Part shown: positions 1 through 25,853 of the stretch, one piece after another
Layout of the letters: each line of letters starts with the position of its first letter
How positions within the stretch are numbered: position 1 is the stretch's first letter
Assembly (NCBI GenBank): GCA_013398955.1
Contig: VWPU01014046.1
Coordinates: 16,888-80,887, forward strand
Reading direction: 5' to 3'
DNA length: 64,000 nucleotides
Source of the DNA: Callaeas wilsoni
Taxonomy: Eukaryota > Chordata > Aves > Passeriformes > Callaeidae
The notes under the pieces: model-generated
What the model saw: only the letters and a program-made list of their open reading frames with translations
Told to the model about the DNA's origin: nothing
Database searches by the model: none
Program-made: the position numbers and the translations under genes

Positions 1-4691
<4,691 letters not shown>

Positions 4692-4915
4692 TTGCTGCTG
4701 CCCCTCCAGTGCCTCACAGCCATACCAGCATCTCCTGCAGAGGTCACTGGGTCACTCCTGGGCCCCAGCCCACCTTTGCAGTATATCCAGCAGCTTCTGG
4801 ACTTTAAAGACACATATTCCATGTAACTAACGCTTCATTTTAAACATCTAGATGTGTAGGGATTTTCTAAAAAATAAACAAGGATGAATAAAGACTTTTC
4901 TGAGCACTACAGTAG
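4692..4915 (+). other. PACSIN3: PACSIN3 3' untranslated region
   Basis: A short 3' UTR of about 220 bases runs from the stop codon to just beyond two AATAAA signals. The cleavage point is inferred, not seen. Confidence 0.7.
4873..4892 (+). terminator. PACSIN3: Twin poly(A) signals of PACSIN3
   Basis: AATAAA occurs at 4873-4878 and again at 4887-4892, about 180 bases after the stop. A TG-containing stretch follows (CAGTAGTGTAGGAGTG). These are the first such signals after the stop codon. Confidence 0.75.
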
Positions 4916-7900
4916 TGTAGGAGTGCAGAAAGAAACAGAACCTTTTGACTTGCACTCAGTGAAAGGAGATCAGTGTTTTCATGTAGCCCTATAAAAGAGA
5001 GAAAGCACACTTCCTTGGTTTCAATGCACATGCATCCATAGGGTATTGAGGTCTGCCCTGCTTCCAGACTTCCTGTTCAAGAAATTTTGGATGTGCAGGG
5101 TAATAGGGAACTTCTACTATTGTTTCCTCTTTTTAGGTCCATCAAGCTGACTGGCAGAAAGCTCTTTATTCTCCTGTGTCTTTTATAAGTTTTTGGTGTC
5201 CCTCACATTGTTGGCTTCCCTGGTAAGGCAGCTGGTATAAGTGATAGAGCTTCAACCTGAACATCCCTTTCCACTGCCCTCGTATTTATTGGGATAACCC
5301 CAGGAATGAATGATAGTATAGCTGAGGCACAGGAGAAAGAAGCTTCTCTTGCATGCTGTGGCTGTTCAGGCTAATGAGTTGTGAACAGACCTGTTGTGCT
5401 GCAAGTTAGAGTTGACTGAATGCTCCCTGAGCTAAAATGGACTTTGACACACGCTGAAGGCTGGTTTTAACAAAATGACAGCCACATTCCAGTGCTGTTC
5501 TGCTTAGGATTCCTAAATTCACTTGTGTATGTTGGAGTTTCTAATACATCTAGATTATTTTGGCTACACCTCTCTTCAAGAGCACTTAGCACACAGCAGA
5601 GACTCTCTTTTTTTCCTCTCCTACATGTTCTTGACTTACACAGGGCTAGAAGTGCACTCCCTGCTTTGCCAAAGCCCCCTGCACTGTGATGTGGGTTGCA
5701 CTGTGGAAGCTGCCTGCTGGCTGGCACAAATTACCCATAGAGGGGTAACTCCCCTTCTTGTCCTGAATTGCTGCAAGTGTACTTATGGCCGGTTGTTAAG
5801 TGCCATTCAGCAGGAAGGATGTATCAAACATCTTTATCTCACCTGTCCTTCTGCCTTTGAAAGCCTGTGAGGCTGCTGGGAAGACCTGGCATCCTGATCC
5901 TAGTGTTCTGCATATTCCAACATAGAGACTGATAAGCCCAAGAGCTTGAGGGAATAAAAAACTGGAAAAGCTCCCATTGTTGGAGAAACAAAGGCAAACA
6001 AGCAGTCACGTAAAAATGGCTTACTTAGTACATCTGCTTGAAATTGCTGCTGAAATGCCTTTTGAGTTTGTAGTAACCTTCTGTAGTGACATTCTTACTC
6101 TGGTGTAGCAAGTGTGAGTGACCTGGCTAAGTCAGACTCACAAAACTCCACACCCAACCACATGGGGTGAACGGCTTCAGAGCTGTTTGGAAAAAGGGTA
6201 CTACACATAAGAAAGTCTGAAGTCATGGGTGAACATTGGGATTAAATGGCCAGTAGGGTGTTAATAGCAGCTAGTAAGCCAAAATGTATACTGAAACAGA
6301 GGAGGGGATGGATGTATTCAAACACTTAATTTATGAAGATTAAAGTATCACAAACATTGCCTTGCCTGGCTGACAGAGCAGAAATTAAACTTTTACAGCA
6401 TACTGGATGCCTTGAAATGTAGTCTGCCATGGACAAAGAGATGGAAGTCTAATGCTATTTCATGCTTTTGTGACACCACAGAAACTTAGAGTTGAAAAGT
6501 TTTGCTCAAAATATCCCTTGCACTGTACTTCATGAATGGGGAAGAGGGGTGCAAACCAAAAGAACAAGGCTAAAGCATTTTGCTCAGAATCTCTTATGTC
6601 ATTTCTCAAGAAAAGAGAAAGTATTTCTAAACGGCAATTATCTAAGCAACAGACATTTAAAATGCCTGGATTTAGCTATGAATTTACTTAGTATTCTAGG
6701 TTAAGCATCTGAAGATGCCTCTAAGCTTATGCCATGCAATTAGCACTTGGATTTATTTAAAGATCCAGTGTCTGCTTTCAGTTACCTGTCCCAGGTAAAA
6801 GTAGCATTAGTGTTGTGCAGTAATTGCAAGTGTTCCACTTGCTGACCCACAGTGGAATGATTTGTTGCTCTTTTGTCCTAGCACACATGAATGTGAAGAA
6901 AGCCATGCCTGCCAGGCTTCTGAGAGAACTGAGACTAAAACAGTGCTAAAATGACTTGAGATGTCCTATACTGAAGCTTCCCTGATTAGCCTGCATATTT
7001 CAAACACTAATGCTACACTTTCAATGTAAGGGTCAAAAATGGTAGAAGAGAGCTGTAGAGGATAACAATGGAAAATTGACTTCAACTCCTCTTCTGAGTT
7101 CTAGTCAGGCTATAATTAGGGATGGAGTTAGGTGTGGCCAGAACGTGCTAAAGGACAGAAATGTCCAGGGGACAGGACCTCTGATTACAGTACAAACAAC
7201 CTGAAATTCCACAGGACAAAGTCTGAACAGACTTGTTTGTCCTAGGAAAACATGACCACCTGATTATAATGGGCTGCTTGAAGGTTTCCAGAAATAGTGA
7301 CATATTGCAGCTTATGTGAACAAGTTCCATAAGGAATGTTTGCACATCAGGAATTCCTGCCAAGAGCTGAAGTAGTGGACAGCAGACAACACATTGAGAA
7401 TGAAAAATCACTTGGCTGGACTATACCTCACAAACGGGCATGGCACTTAGTCCTGGCTACCCAAAACTATCTGTATTAATAAAAGAGAGCCTGTGTAGTA
7501 AAGAGGGGGAAAAAAAACCAAAAAACAAACCAACCCACATCTAATGATCTTATATTAAAGTAAGAGCTCTGCCTGGATGCTTGGTTTTCCACGGAAGCAA
7601 ATGAGGTTTTAACCACAAAGGTTCTAGTTGAAACTTGCCATCCATGCCATGCCAAAAGTTTTGTGTGTGAACAGAGACATGTACACATGAACTAATTGCT
7701 GTGCCTGAATTCCAGAAGGCCAGTGAAGCCTGTTCTTCCCCCATGGTTTTTATAGAAACATACAAATGCATCTCTGTGCCTGACGGGCAACACAGTGAAA
7801 AATTATCTAGTCATATTTTATTTTTTAATAAAGCCTTTTCTTGTGGAAAGCTCATACATCTGTGGTTAGCAGATAATTAATTTGGTTCTGGCATCTTCCT

Positions 7901-10900
7901 GGAAAAGAATTTCGGAAGTATCATGCAAAGCGTGGATTTCCTGTTGATGATGAACTTTCTAGGAAGAGGAAGTTAAAGATTCTCTATGATGGCTCACACC
8001 CATTTCCCCAAAGTAGCAGCTGAGCTTGCCTAACCCAGTAATGTTTTTGCCCTGTAGGCAAAATCTGGGGCACAGAGCCCACAGGCCAGCTGTGCTCTGG
8101 GATGGCAGTTGAGTTGTGGTTAGCCTCCAGCTCTAAATGGCACTCCCACAGCCCTGCCCGGAGCTTGGGGCCATTGCTGCTTCAGGTTTACTTTCTATCC
8201 CACTTCCCATCCCCTGTGTCCTTGTGGCTATTTTGCTTGGCACCAAGCATGGAGGCAGGTGCAAGTATGTGGCAATCCTGCAGGAAGACCCGTCAGTGCT
8301 GTTACAAACTGCTGCACTGCCTCTGCTCCTGCCCCATTTGCAGGTCCAGCCCAAGGCCACAGTTGTGAGGCTGTGGAGCTCAGCTCTGTTGTCTCCCGCA
8401 GGCTCTCCCAGCTGCAGAGCAGGCTCTGTGTGAACTGGAGCTGCCTTGGTTGTATTTCTGGAGCTGCTGGCATTATGCTTAGGGACAGCAGGCTGCAAAA
8501 ATCCCTTCTGTTTGAGAAGAAAGATCATGTTGCAGTCAAAATGGGCTTCAACACTCCACTTAGACCAGTAGGTGATCATTTCTAAGGTCATTGGCCTGAG
8601 ACTAGCTGCTGACAGATCAGCGGCTGAACGTGAGACAAAGCCAGTGGCACCAACTCCATCTTCACCCATGGAAATGTGGTTGGAAAATACCCAGTGCAGG
8701 CTGGCAGCAAAGGTTGTGCAAAACAAGCAAGAATAGTAAGGCTGCATGATACAAGGCAAAGTGCCTTCAGAGGGACCTTGCACCAAACCAACCCAAAAAC
8801 AGAAAAGGAGAAACAGAAAAAACTTGAAACCATGTGTTGAACCACTGCCCAGGTCCAGGCTACAAGGAACTGAAAAATTCTGGGCTGCAAGGGAGTGAGA
8901 CTTTACCAAGCTACCTAGGTTCTTAGCATATCAAAGAGAGCATATGAAAAGATGAACAAACCCTTGCTGAAAGGGAGGGGAAGGGGACAATGGAGTAGGT
9001 TCTGTAACTGGAAGAAACTGGCTAGTTATCTTTAGAACATCTTGACTAAGCTATATGGCTCCAGGGAACTTTTCTAAACTAAATTTTAGGCCAGATCACC
9101 TCAGCTGCTTTCAGCACATCCATTTCCTGGCCATGTCCTGTTTTCCATCATTCAGTAACCCTGCTTGCAGAGGTTTCTGGTTTGTCAGTCTCTCAGCTTA
9201 CAGCAGTTACAGCTCCTGAGACATTTCAACAGGCAGTGTGGTGGTGCACAGCACTTCTTCCCCCTTAGTGTGGGGTCCATAAGCTCTCCTCTTCAGTTTC
9301 AGCACTTTCACTGGGTCCCTCCAGTTACACATCCTGTGGTCCCTTCCTCCCTGCATTTCCTTTCTGTCCAAGCAGCTGGAAGTCTTCTTCCAGGTCCTGC
9401 ACTCTCCCCCTTCGACTTCACTACCTCTTTCCTTCCTGAGTCTATTGTTCCTGCTTCCAGCAGGAGGCTGACACTAAAACAGTCACTGCCCCCAGCTGTG
9501 ACCACAGTAGCCCTTTCTCTCAAATTCTCTTCAGGGCTTCCCCGTAGGTGCCACACAGTTCCTAAGGAATGCTGTATCCATAATTCTATGGATGTTTGTT
9601 TCACCAGTGGCTCTGCATCCCCTCTACACATTGCAGCCACCTATGGAGCTGAAGCACTCCTACCTACTCCCTCTGTACCCAAATCCTTCATAATGACCTA
9701 TTTGACAGTGGTAATTCCACTCTGAAAATTCTTAGTTTTCAAAAGATCTTTCTCATTTTGCCTTGCTTACCTTGTCTTTGGTCAGCTCTGCCTGCCTTGC
9801 TTTCATGGGTTACTGTCTTCTGCTTAAGACATGCTCCTGATGCTTGTAGGGGCTGCAGGCAACTAGTCCCTGTACTAGAGGGATTCAGTTTAGAAAACTT
9901 GTGAGTGGAGTGATCAGGGAAGAGAGATTACACATCTACTGGAAAATTTGGAAGTCATGTCTGACGGGTGGACAGCCGTGCTGGTTTTGACCTCAAGCAA
10001 GTTAGTGCCTGTGCTAAGAACTGCCCTTGAACAAAGATAGCTCAGGGTCTGCTCATTTCCCACTTTTTCACCTTGCCTTCATGTGGTGTGATGTGCATGT
10101 CTTCCATCACTTGAGTGATTGTCCCCTGCCAAACAGCCTGCTTCCAGAAGGGACACCTGTAACATCTCCAAACAGACCATTACAGCAAGATCTAAAACTA
10201 GTCCTCAGATCCAGGAAACGCCAGGGCACATCAGCCAGCACACCCCTACTTTGGGCTATCTCTAAAGCTTCCCAAGTCCAAAGCACCTCCCAGGCCAGAG
10301 GTGATATAACCAGACATTTGAAAATCAACATTTAATTATAATATTGGAAATGGAGTTACAAAAGAAAAGCCTGAAGATATACACATATATACACACAGAC
10401 ACTCACTTAACAACTACTCAGAAGCAGCATGCTCCTGCCCTGCCCTACACTCCCGTCACCCTTTCCATCAAACTGCAGCAGTTTTGCCTGGCAGCCCAGC
10501 AACACTGTCTGGCACAGCTGGAAGGGACAAGCCTCTCTTCTCGCTTTCAAAACTTCCTAGCCCTTGCCTTACTTATTCAGCACCCACAAAGCGGGAGAAG
10601 ATCAGCTCAGCAATACAATGACAATCGCTGTCTGAGCACGGCTCGGGACACGGCTCTGCCCATGGCTGCCACTTCCCAGAGTGGGGGCAAGGGACAGCAC
10701 ATGCAGCAGGACCAGCCTTTTGGCTGCAACACAACCCCAAATCAGAGCAAGCCATTCATTACTACACTCCTCAATATCACTCCAGTATCAATATCTGTTG
10801 TGTTCCTTGAATTATGTGTTCCTTCAACCTTTGCTGGCTTTTCTCCAAACCACAACACTTGCAAGACTGCATTAAAATTGTGTAAGTTGTAAACCTGAAC

Positions 10901-12659
10901 AAAATATTCACTCTACACATAGTGTATTAGCTCCTTATCTTAGATCTTGCTGGAAGCATTGCATGGAGCCAGTGAGTGACATGACTGCCTGCCTTGGCAC
11001 TATACTTTCTCCTAGGGAGGCAGCTATTAATCACACTCAGTGCAGCACACTGGCAGCCTGGTCAGCCACAACCCGCAGCCAGCTGCTTCCCTTGCATCAA
11101 TCCAAGTGAATACATGGCAGGGCAGTTTGCTGACTTGACAGAAACCTAACCTAACCCAAGGAAGAGTTTTCCATAGGATCCCTGAAACCACAGAAAACTG
11201 GAAGCATCTTCTTACACACTCTGGGAAGGGGAATACCTGTTAATAACCTGTCCCTTGTTCTAGTGAGACTGAGAATGCTTTCTACCAGATTTTCCTCTCC
11301 TTCATTAATGGCTGTGTTTGCTCCTTCCACTACTGAAAATAGCCAGGCGGCCCTGAAATACTGAGCAGAGCTTTCTCCCAGAGTTACTGGCTATCTCCTA
11401 GGGAAATCATGTGGATTAGTTAGTGTCTGTAAACCGCTTAGTAAGAGAGAAGGAAAAAAAATTATTTAAAAATACATCTGTGTTAGGAATTACTTCTCTG
11501 CCCAAGGCATCATTGTAGATTTCTGGTACCCCACCACTCAACATTTGGGTCCATGGGAAACTATATCTCTCCTTACTTTTTGGGTAGCTTACTGAATTTG
11601 CCAGTCCCTTTCCCAAAACTTCTCATTCAGCAAAAGTGTGAGAGGCCAATGGGTCTGAATAGGAGAGGAGGACTCAGCCACTTTATCTCTCTCCTGCACA
11701 GTTCTTTCACCCATGTTCTTTGCTGGGCAGTGAGAAAAGAGCAAGGTCCCTTTTTCCCTCTACCACTCTGCTTTTGGACAGACTCAGAGAGAAGCACTTT
11801 CTCTTACCTTTGGCTCAGGCCTGAAAGTGCAGGGCATGTTTTATCCCCATCACAGCACTTCCCTCCTGAATCCCTCCAGCTCTTTCATAGTAACCTCATG
11901 CCCTCAGATAACCAGACTTCTGTATTGAAAATGTGTCCCTGATGGTATGGCAGACTCCAAGATCACACCTGGTCATCATCCTTTGCTTTCCTTTGCACTC
12001 TTGGATTATGTTGGGAACTATCTTTTATTGGCAGAGGTGGATAATAGCAAGGTGATCTCTGATTAGAAGGCTACATCAGGTTCAGAGTCTGGTGTCACAG
12101 CAGTCAGGAGGAAAGAGGTAGATGTCAGATGGGATATAGATGAATAGGGAAGCTGAGAGCCAAAGAGCAGGCTGCCAGCTTGGAGCTCAGAAATTCAGCA
12201 CTAAAGCACATGAGATGCAAAAGAAACAGATGCAGGAAATAGCAAGAACAGTGCAGTGACAGCACTCATTCACAGGGAACAGTCAGCAGCAGGAGGTCTT
12301 TCCTGTACTGACAAAGGCAACAAAAAGAAGCTGATTATTTCTCAGACCAGCAGCATGCTCTCCCTGCTGCTTTTATGCAAAACTGATGGACAGGATCAGC
12401 AGCCTTGCCAGGATCTGGAGCAACCAGCATGGGCGTGCAAGAGACCCTGCTGAGGTAGAGAAGCTGGAGTAACCCCGCTGCAGCAAGCATTCCAAGGACA
12501 CAATGCAGTGAACAGAAACTGTGCTTCCTCCACAGAGGAGAGGAGCTTGCACTGTATCTCCCCATGTCTTCTAGCACAGACCAGCAGAGACAAAGTGTGA
12601 CACTGACCTACTGGCCTCTGAGGCTGCCTTGGCTCCTCCTGAGCACATGCCATTTCTCC
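4916..12659. other. Intergenic region between PACSIN3 and ARFGAP2, left part
   Basis: I recognise no gene, RNA gene or named repeat in these 7.7 kb. Open frames of 258 codons (- strand, 8133-8909), 186 codons (+, 9165-9725) and 182 codons (+, 10344-10892) match no family I know. They lack splice-site or motif support and occur in both orientations, so they are treated as non-coding. A short A-rich tract (about 7508-7533) is the only simple repeat of note. Confidence 0.6.
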
Positions 12660-12935
12660 CTGTCATGGTTTAACCCTGTGTCCAAGTATCACACAGCTCA
12701 CTCCACCCACCCCACATCACCCACTGGGATGGGCAAGAGAATCAGAAAAAGGTAAAACTGGTGGGTGGAGATAAGAGCAGTTTAATAACTGAAATAAAGT
12801 AAAATATAATAATAGGAAAAGAATGCATTAAACCCAAGAAAAACAAGTGATGCACAATACAATTGCTCACTGCCTGTTGTCTGATGCCCATCCCATTCCC
12901 AAACAGTGATGACAAGAAAGAAACAAGCAGAGGAG
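12660..12935. mobile_element. LTR-like endogenous retroviral repeat fragment (solo LTR candidate)
   Basis: The segment opens TGTCATGGTTTAACCCTG, then has a C-rich part with CCCACTGGGATGGGCA, GGTAAAACTGGTGGGTGGAGATAAGAGCAG-type sequence, an AT-rich TTTAATA block and GATGCACAATACAATTGCTCAC. I recognise this succession as a dispersed LTR repeat common in neoavian birds. The beginning TG is consistent with an LTR end (CA on the opposite strand). No gag, pol or env frame is visible beside it, so it would be a solo or truncated LTR. The right limit and family name are uncertain, and the orientation of the original element is not determined. Confidence 0.55.
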
Positions 12936-14649
12936 GGCAGCAGCACCACACAACTGATGATGACGGGGCAGGAGCAACTCAGGTTGAGGCAGCTCCAGCC
13001 AACATGAACACAAATACTCCCAATGCACACTCATCATCTGAACTCCCTCCTCTACACAAGATGCAGCTTACACAAGCTGGCACCAGAGACTCCCTCTCCT
13101 GCCCTTCTGTAGCTTCACCTCTCAGGGCCCTGAATGCACTAACAGGCCTTCACTGTCCAGAGCAGCCTGATCTGGGGCTCTACCCAAAACTCCTGCCCAT
13201 GGGATTCGGGGAGGGTGTGTTTGTATTTAAACTCAGCCCAGAGTTCCCAGGCCCTGTCTGAGCTATGTTGGAGGAGTAGTAGTCTCTGGCTGTGCTTTGT
13301 TGATCTTACCCTGTAGGCTGGTTTATCAGCCTGGCCTCAGACTTGCCTTGCCTTACCACCACAGACACGCCTGGCAATCACTGGGCCTGATCCTGACCCA
13401 GTCTGACTACAAGCAACCTCATCACCATGAACTTGTCCAGCTATCTCAATTCTTGGTAAAATCCAGCCACTATGCCAGGCCTGCCTGGCTCTTTGTGGTC
13501 AGGTACTGTGGGAATGGGCCATGCCCGATGAGGGCCCTGGCTGCTGGCCTTGGGAACAGCCCCTCACAGCTCTCCTTGTCCTAGTGTGCAGCCTGACATC
13601 AGCTCTCCTGGTATGACTGCCAGGACAGCTGCACCATGAATGGCATCAGGGAACTCAATTTGTTTAAAAATAGCCGTGAGGAAAATGCTATCGGTTACTT
13701 TTACCTGCACTGCTTCCCCAGTACATGTGTGTGTAATCCCAGAAATGGCATATAGGCACCATTAAGGTAGTAGAAAAAAAGCAACAGAAACTGGGGACTA
13801 CTTAAGACAAGACTGCTGCCAAGAATGAGCTCTGTCAGGCTAGATCAGGCTTCACTGCCCAGCTCAGAAACTCATGTCAGAGCAGCTTCAATCAGATGTG
13901 TCAGCCAGAAGCCTCTCATCTTACTGCATGTGCCTACCATATCAGGTCTCACTGTGATCACAGAGTTAGAGCTTTGCTGATTCCCAGAACACAAGACCCT
14001 GCTAAACCTGCAAGGGTTTTTCTGCAGGGCTTTTTTTTCTCAACAACTCTGCTGCTCCTGATTGCATGTCTATGTCCCAATAATTTATGTATCCTAAGAC
14101 CATGGGTCCCAGGTTCCCATTGCAAAGAATTCTATTTTCTACCTTAACATCTGTAGATAATGTGGAAATGAGTGAAGAAAGCCTTTAAATTTAAACTGAA
14201 AGTTGTCTTGTCCAGACATTAGTACACTTAACAGTTTCTTTTAGTGACAAGCTGGTGCTGCAGAGCAACCTCCTTTCAGAGGTAAGGAAATCCCAATGTA
14301 CTCCATCTCTGTAATAACATGCTTCTGATTAACTTTTGTTGTTGTCATCCTTCTGAATCTCTCATTGCTCTGCAGTCATCTTTTTTTTTTTTTCTAAAGC
14401 ATGAAATGGACTATATGCCATTGACTTTTAGTTCACAGCACAACCATATTTTTTCCTATTTTTCTTGCATTGTAACTGCATGACTTTCTAGCCAATACCC
14501 TACTGCTTCTAGGCAGGTAATAGAGCAGTTAAGGGCCCTGACATCGCCTTTGCTTTGAAGTAACAACTTCCCTACCTTGATTACTGCCTCATGATGCCTT
14601 GATTACTGCATAGACAAGTAATAGCTTCTTGAGATGTCTCCCCTGATTA
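12936..14649. other. Intergenic region, right part
   Basis: No gene is recognised. The first few hundred bases may still belong to the LTR-like repeat or its host element. There is a 13-T run at 14381-14393 and a 13-base direct repeat (CCTTGATTACTGC) within about 14575-14610. Nothing else stands out. Confidence 0.5.
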
Positions 14650-14654
14650 AATCA

Positions 14655-15102
14655 GGGCTATGAAGATGGAGAAGGGTCTGAAGGGGAAGCCATTCGAGGT
14701 GTGGATGAAGTCACTTGGTCTTTCAGCCTGGAGGAAACTGAGGGGACCTCATCCCTTGTCGTGGTCTTCAATATCCTCACAAGGGGAAGCATAGGGGCAG
14801 GTACTGATCTCTTCTCTCTAATGACCAGTGTCAGGACCCAAGGGAATAGCCTGAAGTTGTGTCAGCGGAGATTTAGGTTTGATATTAGAAAAGAGTTCAT
14901 CACCCAGAGGGTGTTTGGGCACTGGAACAGGCTCCCCAGGGAAATGGTCACAGCACCAGCCTGACAGAGCTCAAGAAGTATCCGGCCAATGCTCTTGGGC
15001 ACGTGGTGTGACTCTGAGGGATGTCCTGTGCAGGGCCAGGAGTTGGACTCGATGATCTATGTGGGTCCCTTCCAACTCAGGACATTCTGTGGTTCTGTAA
15101 AT
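14655..15102 (+). mobile_element. CR1 LINE 3' fragment
   Basis: A 5'-truncated CR1 non-LTR retrotransposon. Diagnostic pieces in order are GAGAAGGGTCTGAAGGGGAAG, the ORF2 tail (translating to RRFRFDIRKEFITQRVFGHWNRLPREM), GAGTTGGACTCGATGATCTATG, GGGTCCCTTCCAACTC and the 3' end ATTCTGTGGTTCTGTAA. It keeps no complete frame. It stops about 540 bases before the ARFGAP2 start codon, right at the edge of the CpG island. Confidence 0.9.
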
Positions 15103-15639
15103 AATTTCCAAGTCACCGTTCACTTGTGCCAGTGTACCAGGCCCGGTGCCCTGAGGTCGGCTGCTGGAGCAGGTGATGCCCGTAAGCGCTGCTCTGAGCT
15201 TTTTCCCCGGTAGCAGCTGACCCACGGCAGGCACTGCTCCATTGCTATTCTAAAGAGCCCTTCTCGCGGTCCGGGCCCGCACCGGTCCCAAAAGGAGGAG
15301 CACAGCCAGAAGGGCTCCCAGACAGTGCGAGCCGGGAGCTGCGGGACTGCCGTAAGCGCTCCGAGCTCACGGGCGTCTCGGGGCGTGCAACGTCGGACGT
15401 GCGCAAGGCGATGCCGTGACCCCCGCGAGGCGTGGGGCCGTTGCAGGGCGGGGGTGACCCCGAACTGAAGCTGCCCCAGAGCCCGGGACCGGAGGGAAAG
15501 ACGGACCTTGCTCTCTTCTCGCTGCCCAGACCCACGGACGCGGCGCGGGGGCCGGCTCAGCACGGACCTGCCGCGGCCGCGGAGCCGATTGGGCCCGGCC
15601 GGCTGCCGTCCCCGCGGGGGTGTCTGGGAAGGAGAGATC

Positions 15640-24453
<8,814 letters not shown>

Positions 24454-25769
24454 TGACCCAGGGACTGCAAAGGGACGCCAGCAAGAGGCACTGATGCCAC
24501 CTTTGTCTGGAGTAAACTCCGCAGGATTGTCTGATTTGTCTGGGTTGGGTGGGGAGGGGAGAACGTAAGTGGAGGGGGTCAGGACATGGCTGTGCCCAGG
24601 ATGCTTTCTGAATATCTCTGGATTCCACTCTATTAAAATTCAATGTGCCCTCATACCCACTGCTATCTACTAGCCAGTGGAGACAGGCCTTCTTACAGGG
24701 TTAACCTCATTGTTGTAAAAGATATGACAGGAACTCCTGGGCTGCCCTCATCAGTGCTCCTGTCCTTCTTTGGCCCATACCTTAGCTCACCAAGTGACAG
24801 AGGAAAGGGGAATGCTATTTTTCTGAACATCATGTGACATAACTGTTTTTTGTTCTGATCACTGCTCCCAATCCATGGTGCTTGTGGAGTCCTCTGTATT
24901 TGCAGGGTTTGCCTTTTACCGTGATCTAGTCCTTTTTACTGTGTTCTAAACCAGCATATATGAATGCGGGGGGGAAAAAAAATCAAAGCAAAGATTATTT
25001 TTTTAGCTTCTAACTATATCATCAGCAAAAAAGGCCGAGGTAAAGAAGTAAAGAAATTTACTGGATCCCTGGTTATTTTGTTGCCCAGCTTTGGATCAGA
25101 TCAAAGTACTGAGCCTCTGACTTAACCATGAGGTGCAGCAGTGAGGACTGTCATTTTTTTAGTCCTGTTCAACTTGGTCTCTGGTTTTAACAAGAGTGTT
25201 TTTCTCTTTCTTGGACTATGGTGTTGAGGACTAGGTAGTAAGAAGAAGGGGGGGAAAGGGCTAGTTACACACTGTTAGCAAAATAGAGGCTGGGGCCGTT
25301 TGTTCTGGGGCCTTCTGTCTGGGACTGGGAAGAGGCTTGTAGGGGCTTCACCTCTCCTGTCCAGTTGAGGGGCTGCTGTAGCTGCGGGCGGGAGGGGAAG
25401 GGTTACTCGGCTGCACTGTGCTGATGTTTCACCTCGGTGGGGCATGAGGGGGGTAAGGGTCGGGTCTTCCTGTTCCTTGTCTCTGTGCCCTGATGAAGTT
25501 GTGTCAATGTCACAGTACCCACAGAGGGCTGGGGCTCCAGGGAGTGGTGGTGCGGCTGTGGGGCATGGTGGCGGTCCGGGCATGGCTGCAAGTGCCACCC
25601 TGGCACTCTGGGGTGGGGCCGGCGCCTTCCCCGGCCAAGGTGAGGGGCTGCTGGGGCCCTGGAAGGTGGCCCTGGTCCTGCCCACCAGATGCTGCTTTCC
25701 CTGAGGGGAGGCAGGGCAGCCCAGAAGACTCGAAGACCCAGACAGCAGCAGAGGCCTGACACAGCGTGC

Positions 25770-25775
25770 TTTATT
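25770..25775 (-). terminator. CSTPP1: Poly(A) signal of CSTPP1
   Basis: Reads GGCAATAAAGCACG on the minus strand, followed by a T/G-rich element (CTGTGTCAGG...GCTGCTGTCTGGG), the expected arrangement for cleavage near 25750. Confidence 0.7.
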
Positions 25776-25841
25776 GCCAGACTGTCACAGCCACTCACCG
25801 AGCTGGGAGAGAATGCACAGATCATAAATAATTTAACTTAC

Positions 25842-25853
25842 AATAAATAAATA
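25842..25853 (+). terminator. ARFGAP2: Candidate distal poly(A) signal of ARFGAP2
   Basis: An AATAAATAAATAA run holds two overlapping AATAAA signals and is followed 40-60 bases on by TG-rich sequence (CTCCTGGTGGCACGTGCTG). It lies inside the CSTPP1 3' UTR on the other strand. Confidence 0.5.

Noticed and set aside
12863..13261. 132-codon + frame next to the LTR-like repeat
   Set aside because: It starts within the repeat and resembles no retroviral or cellular protein I know.
25275..25825. Open frames of 86-140 codons on both strands in the ARFGAP2/CSTPP1 convergence zone
   Set aside because: They arise in the GC-rich block, overlap each other antisense and have no recognisable domain.
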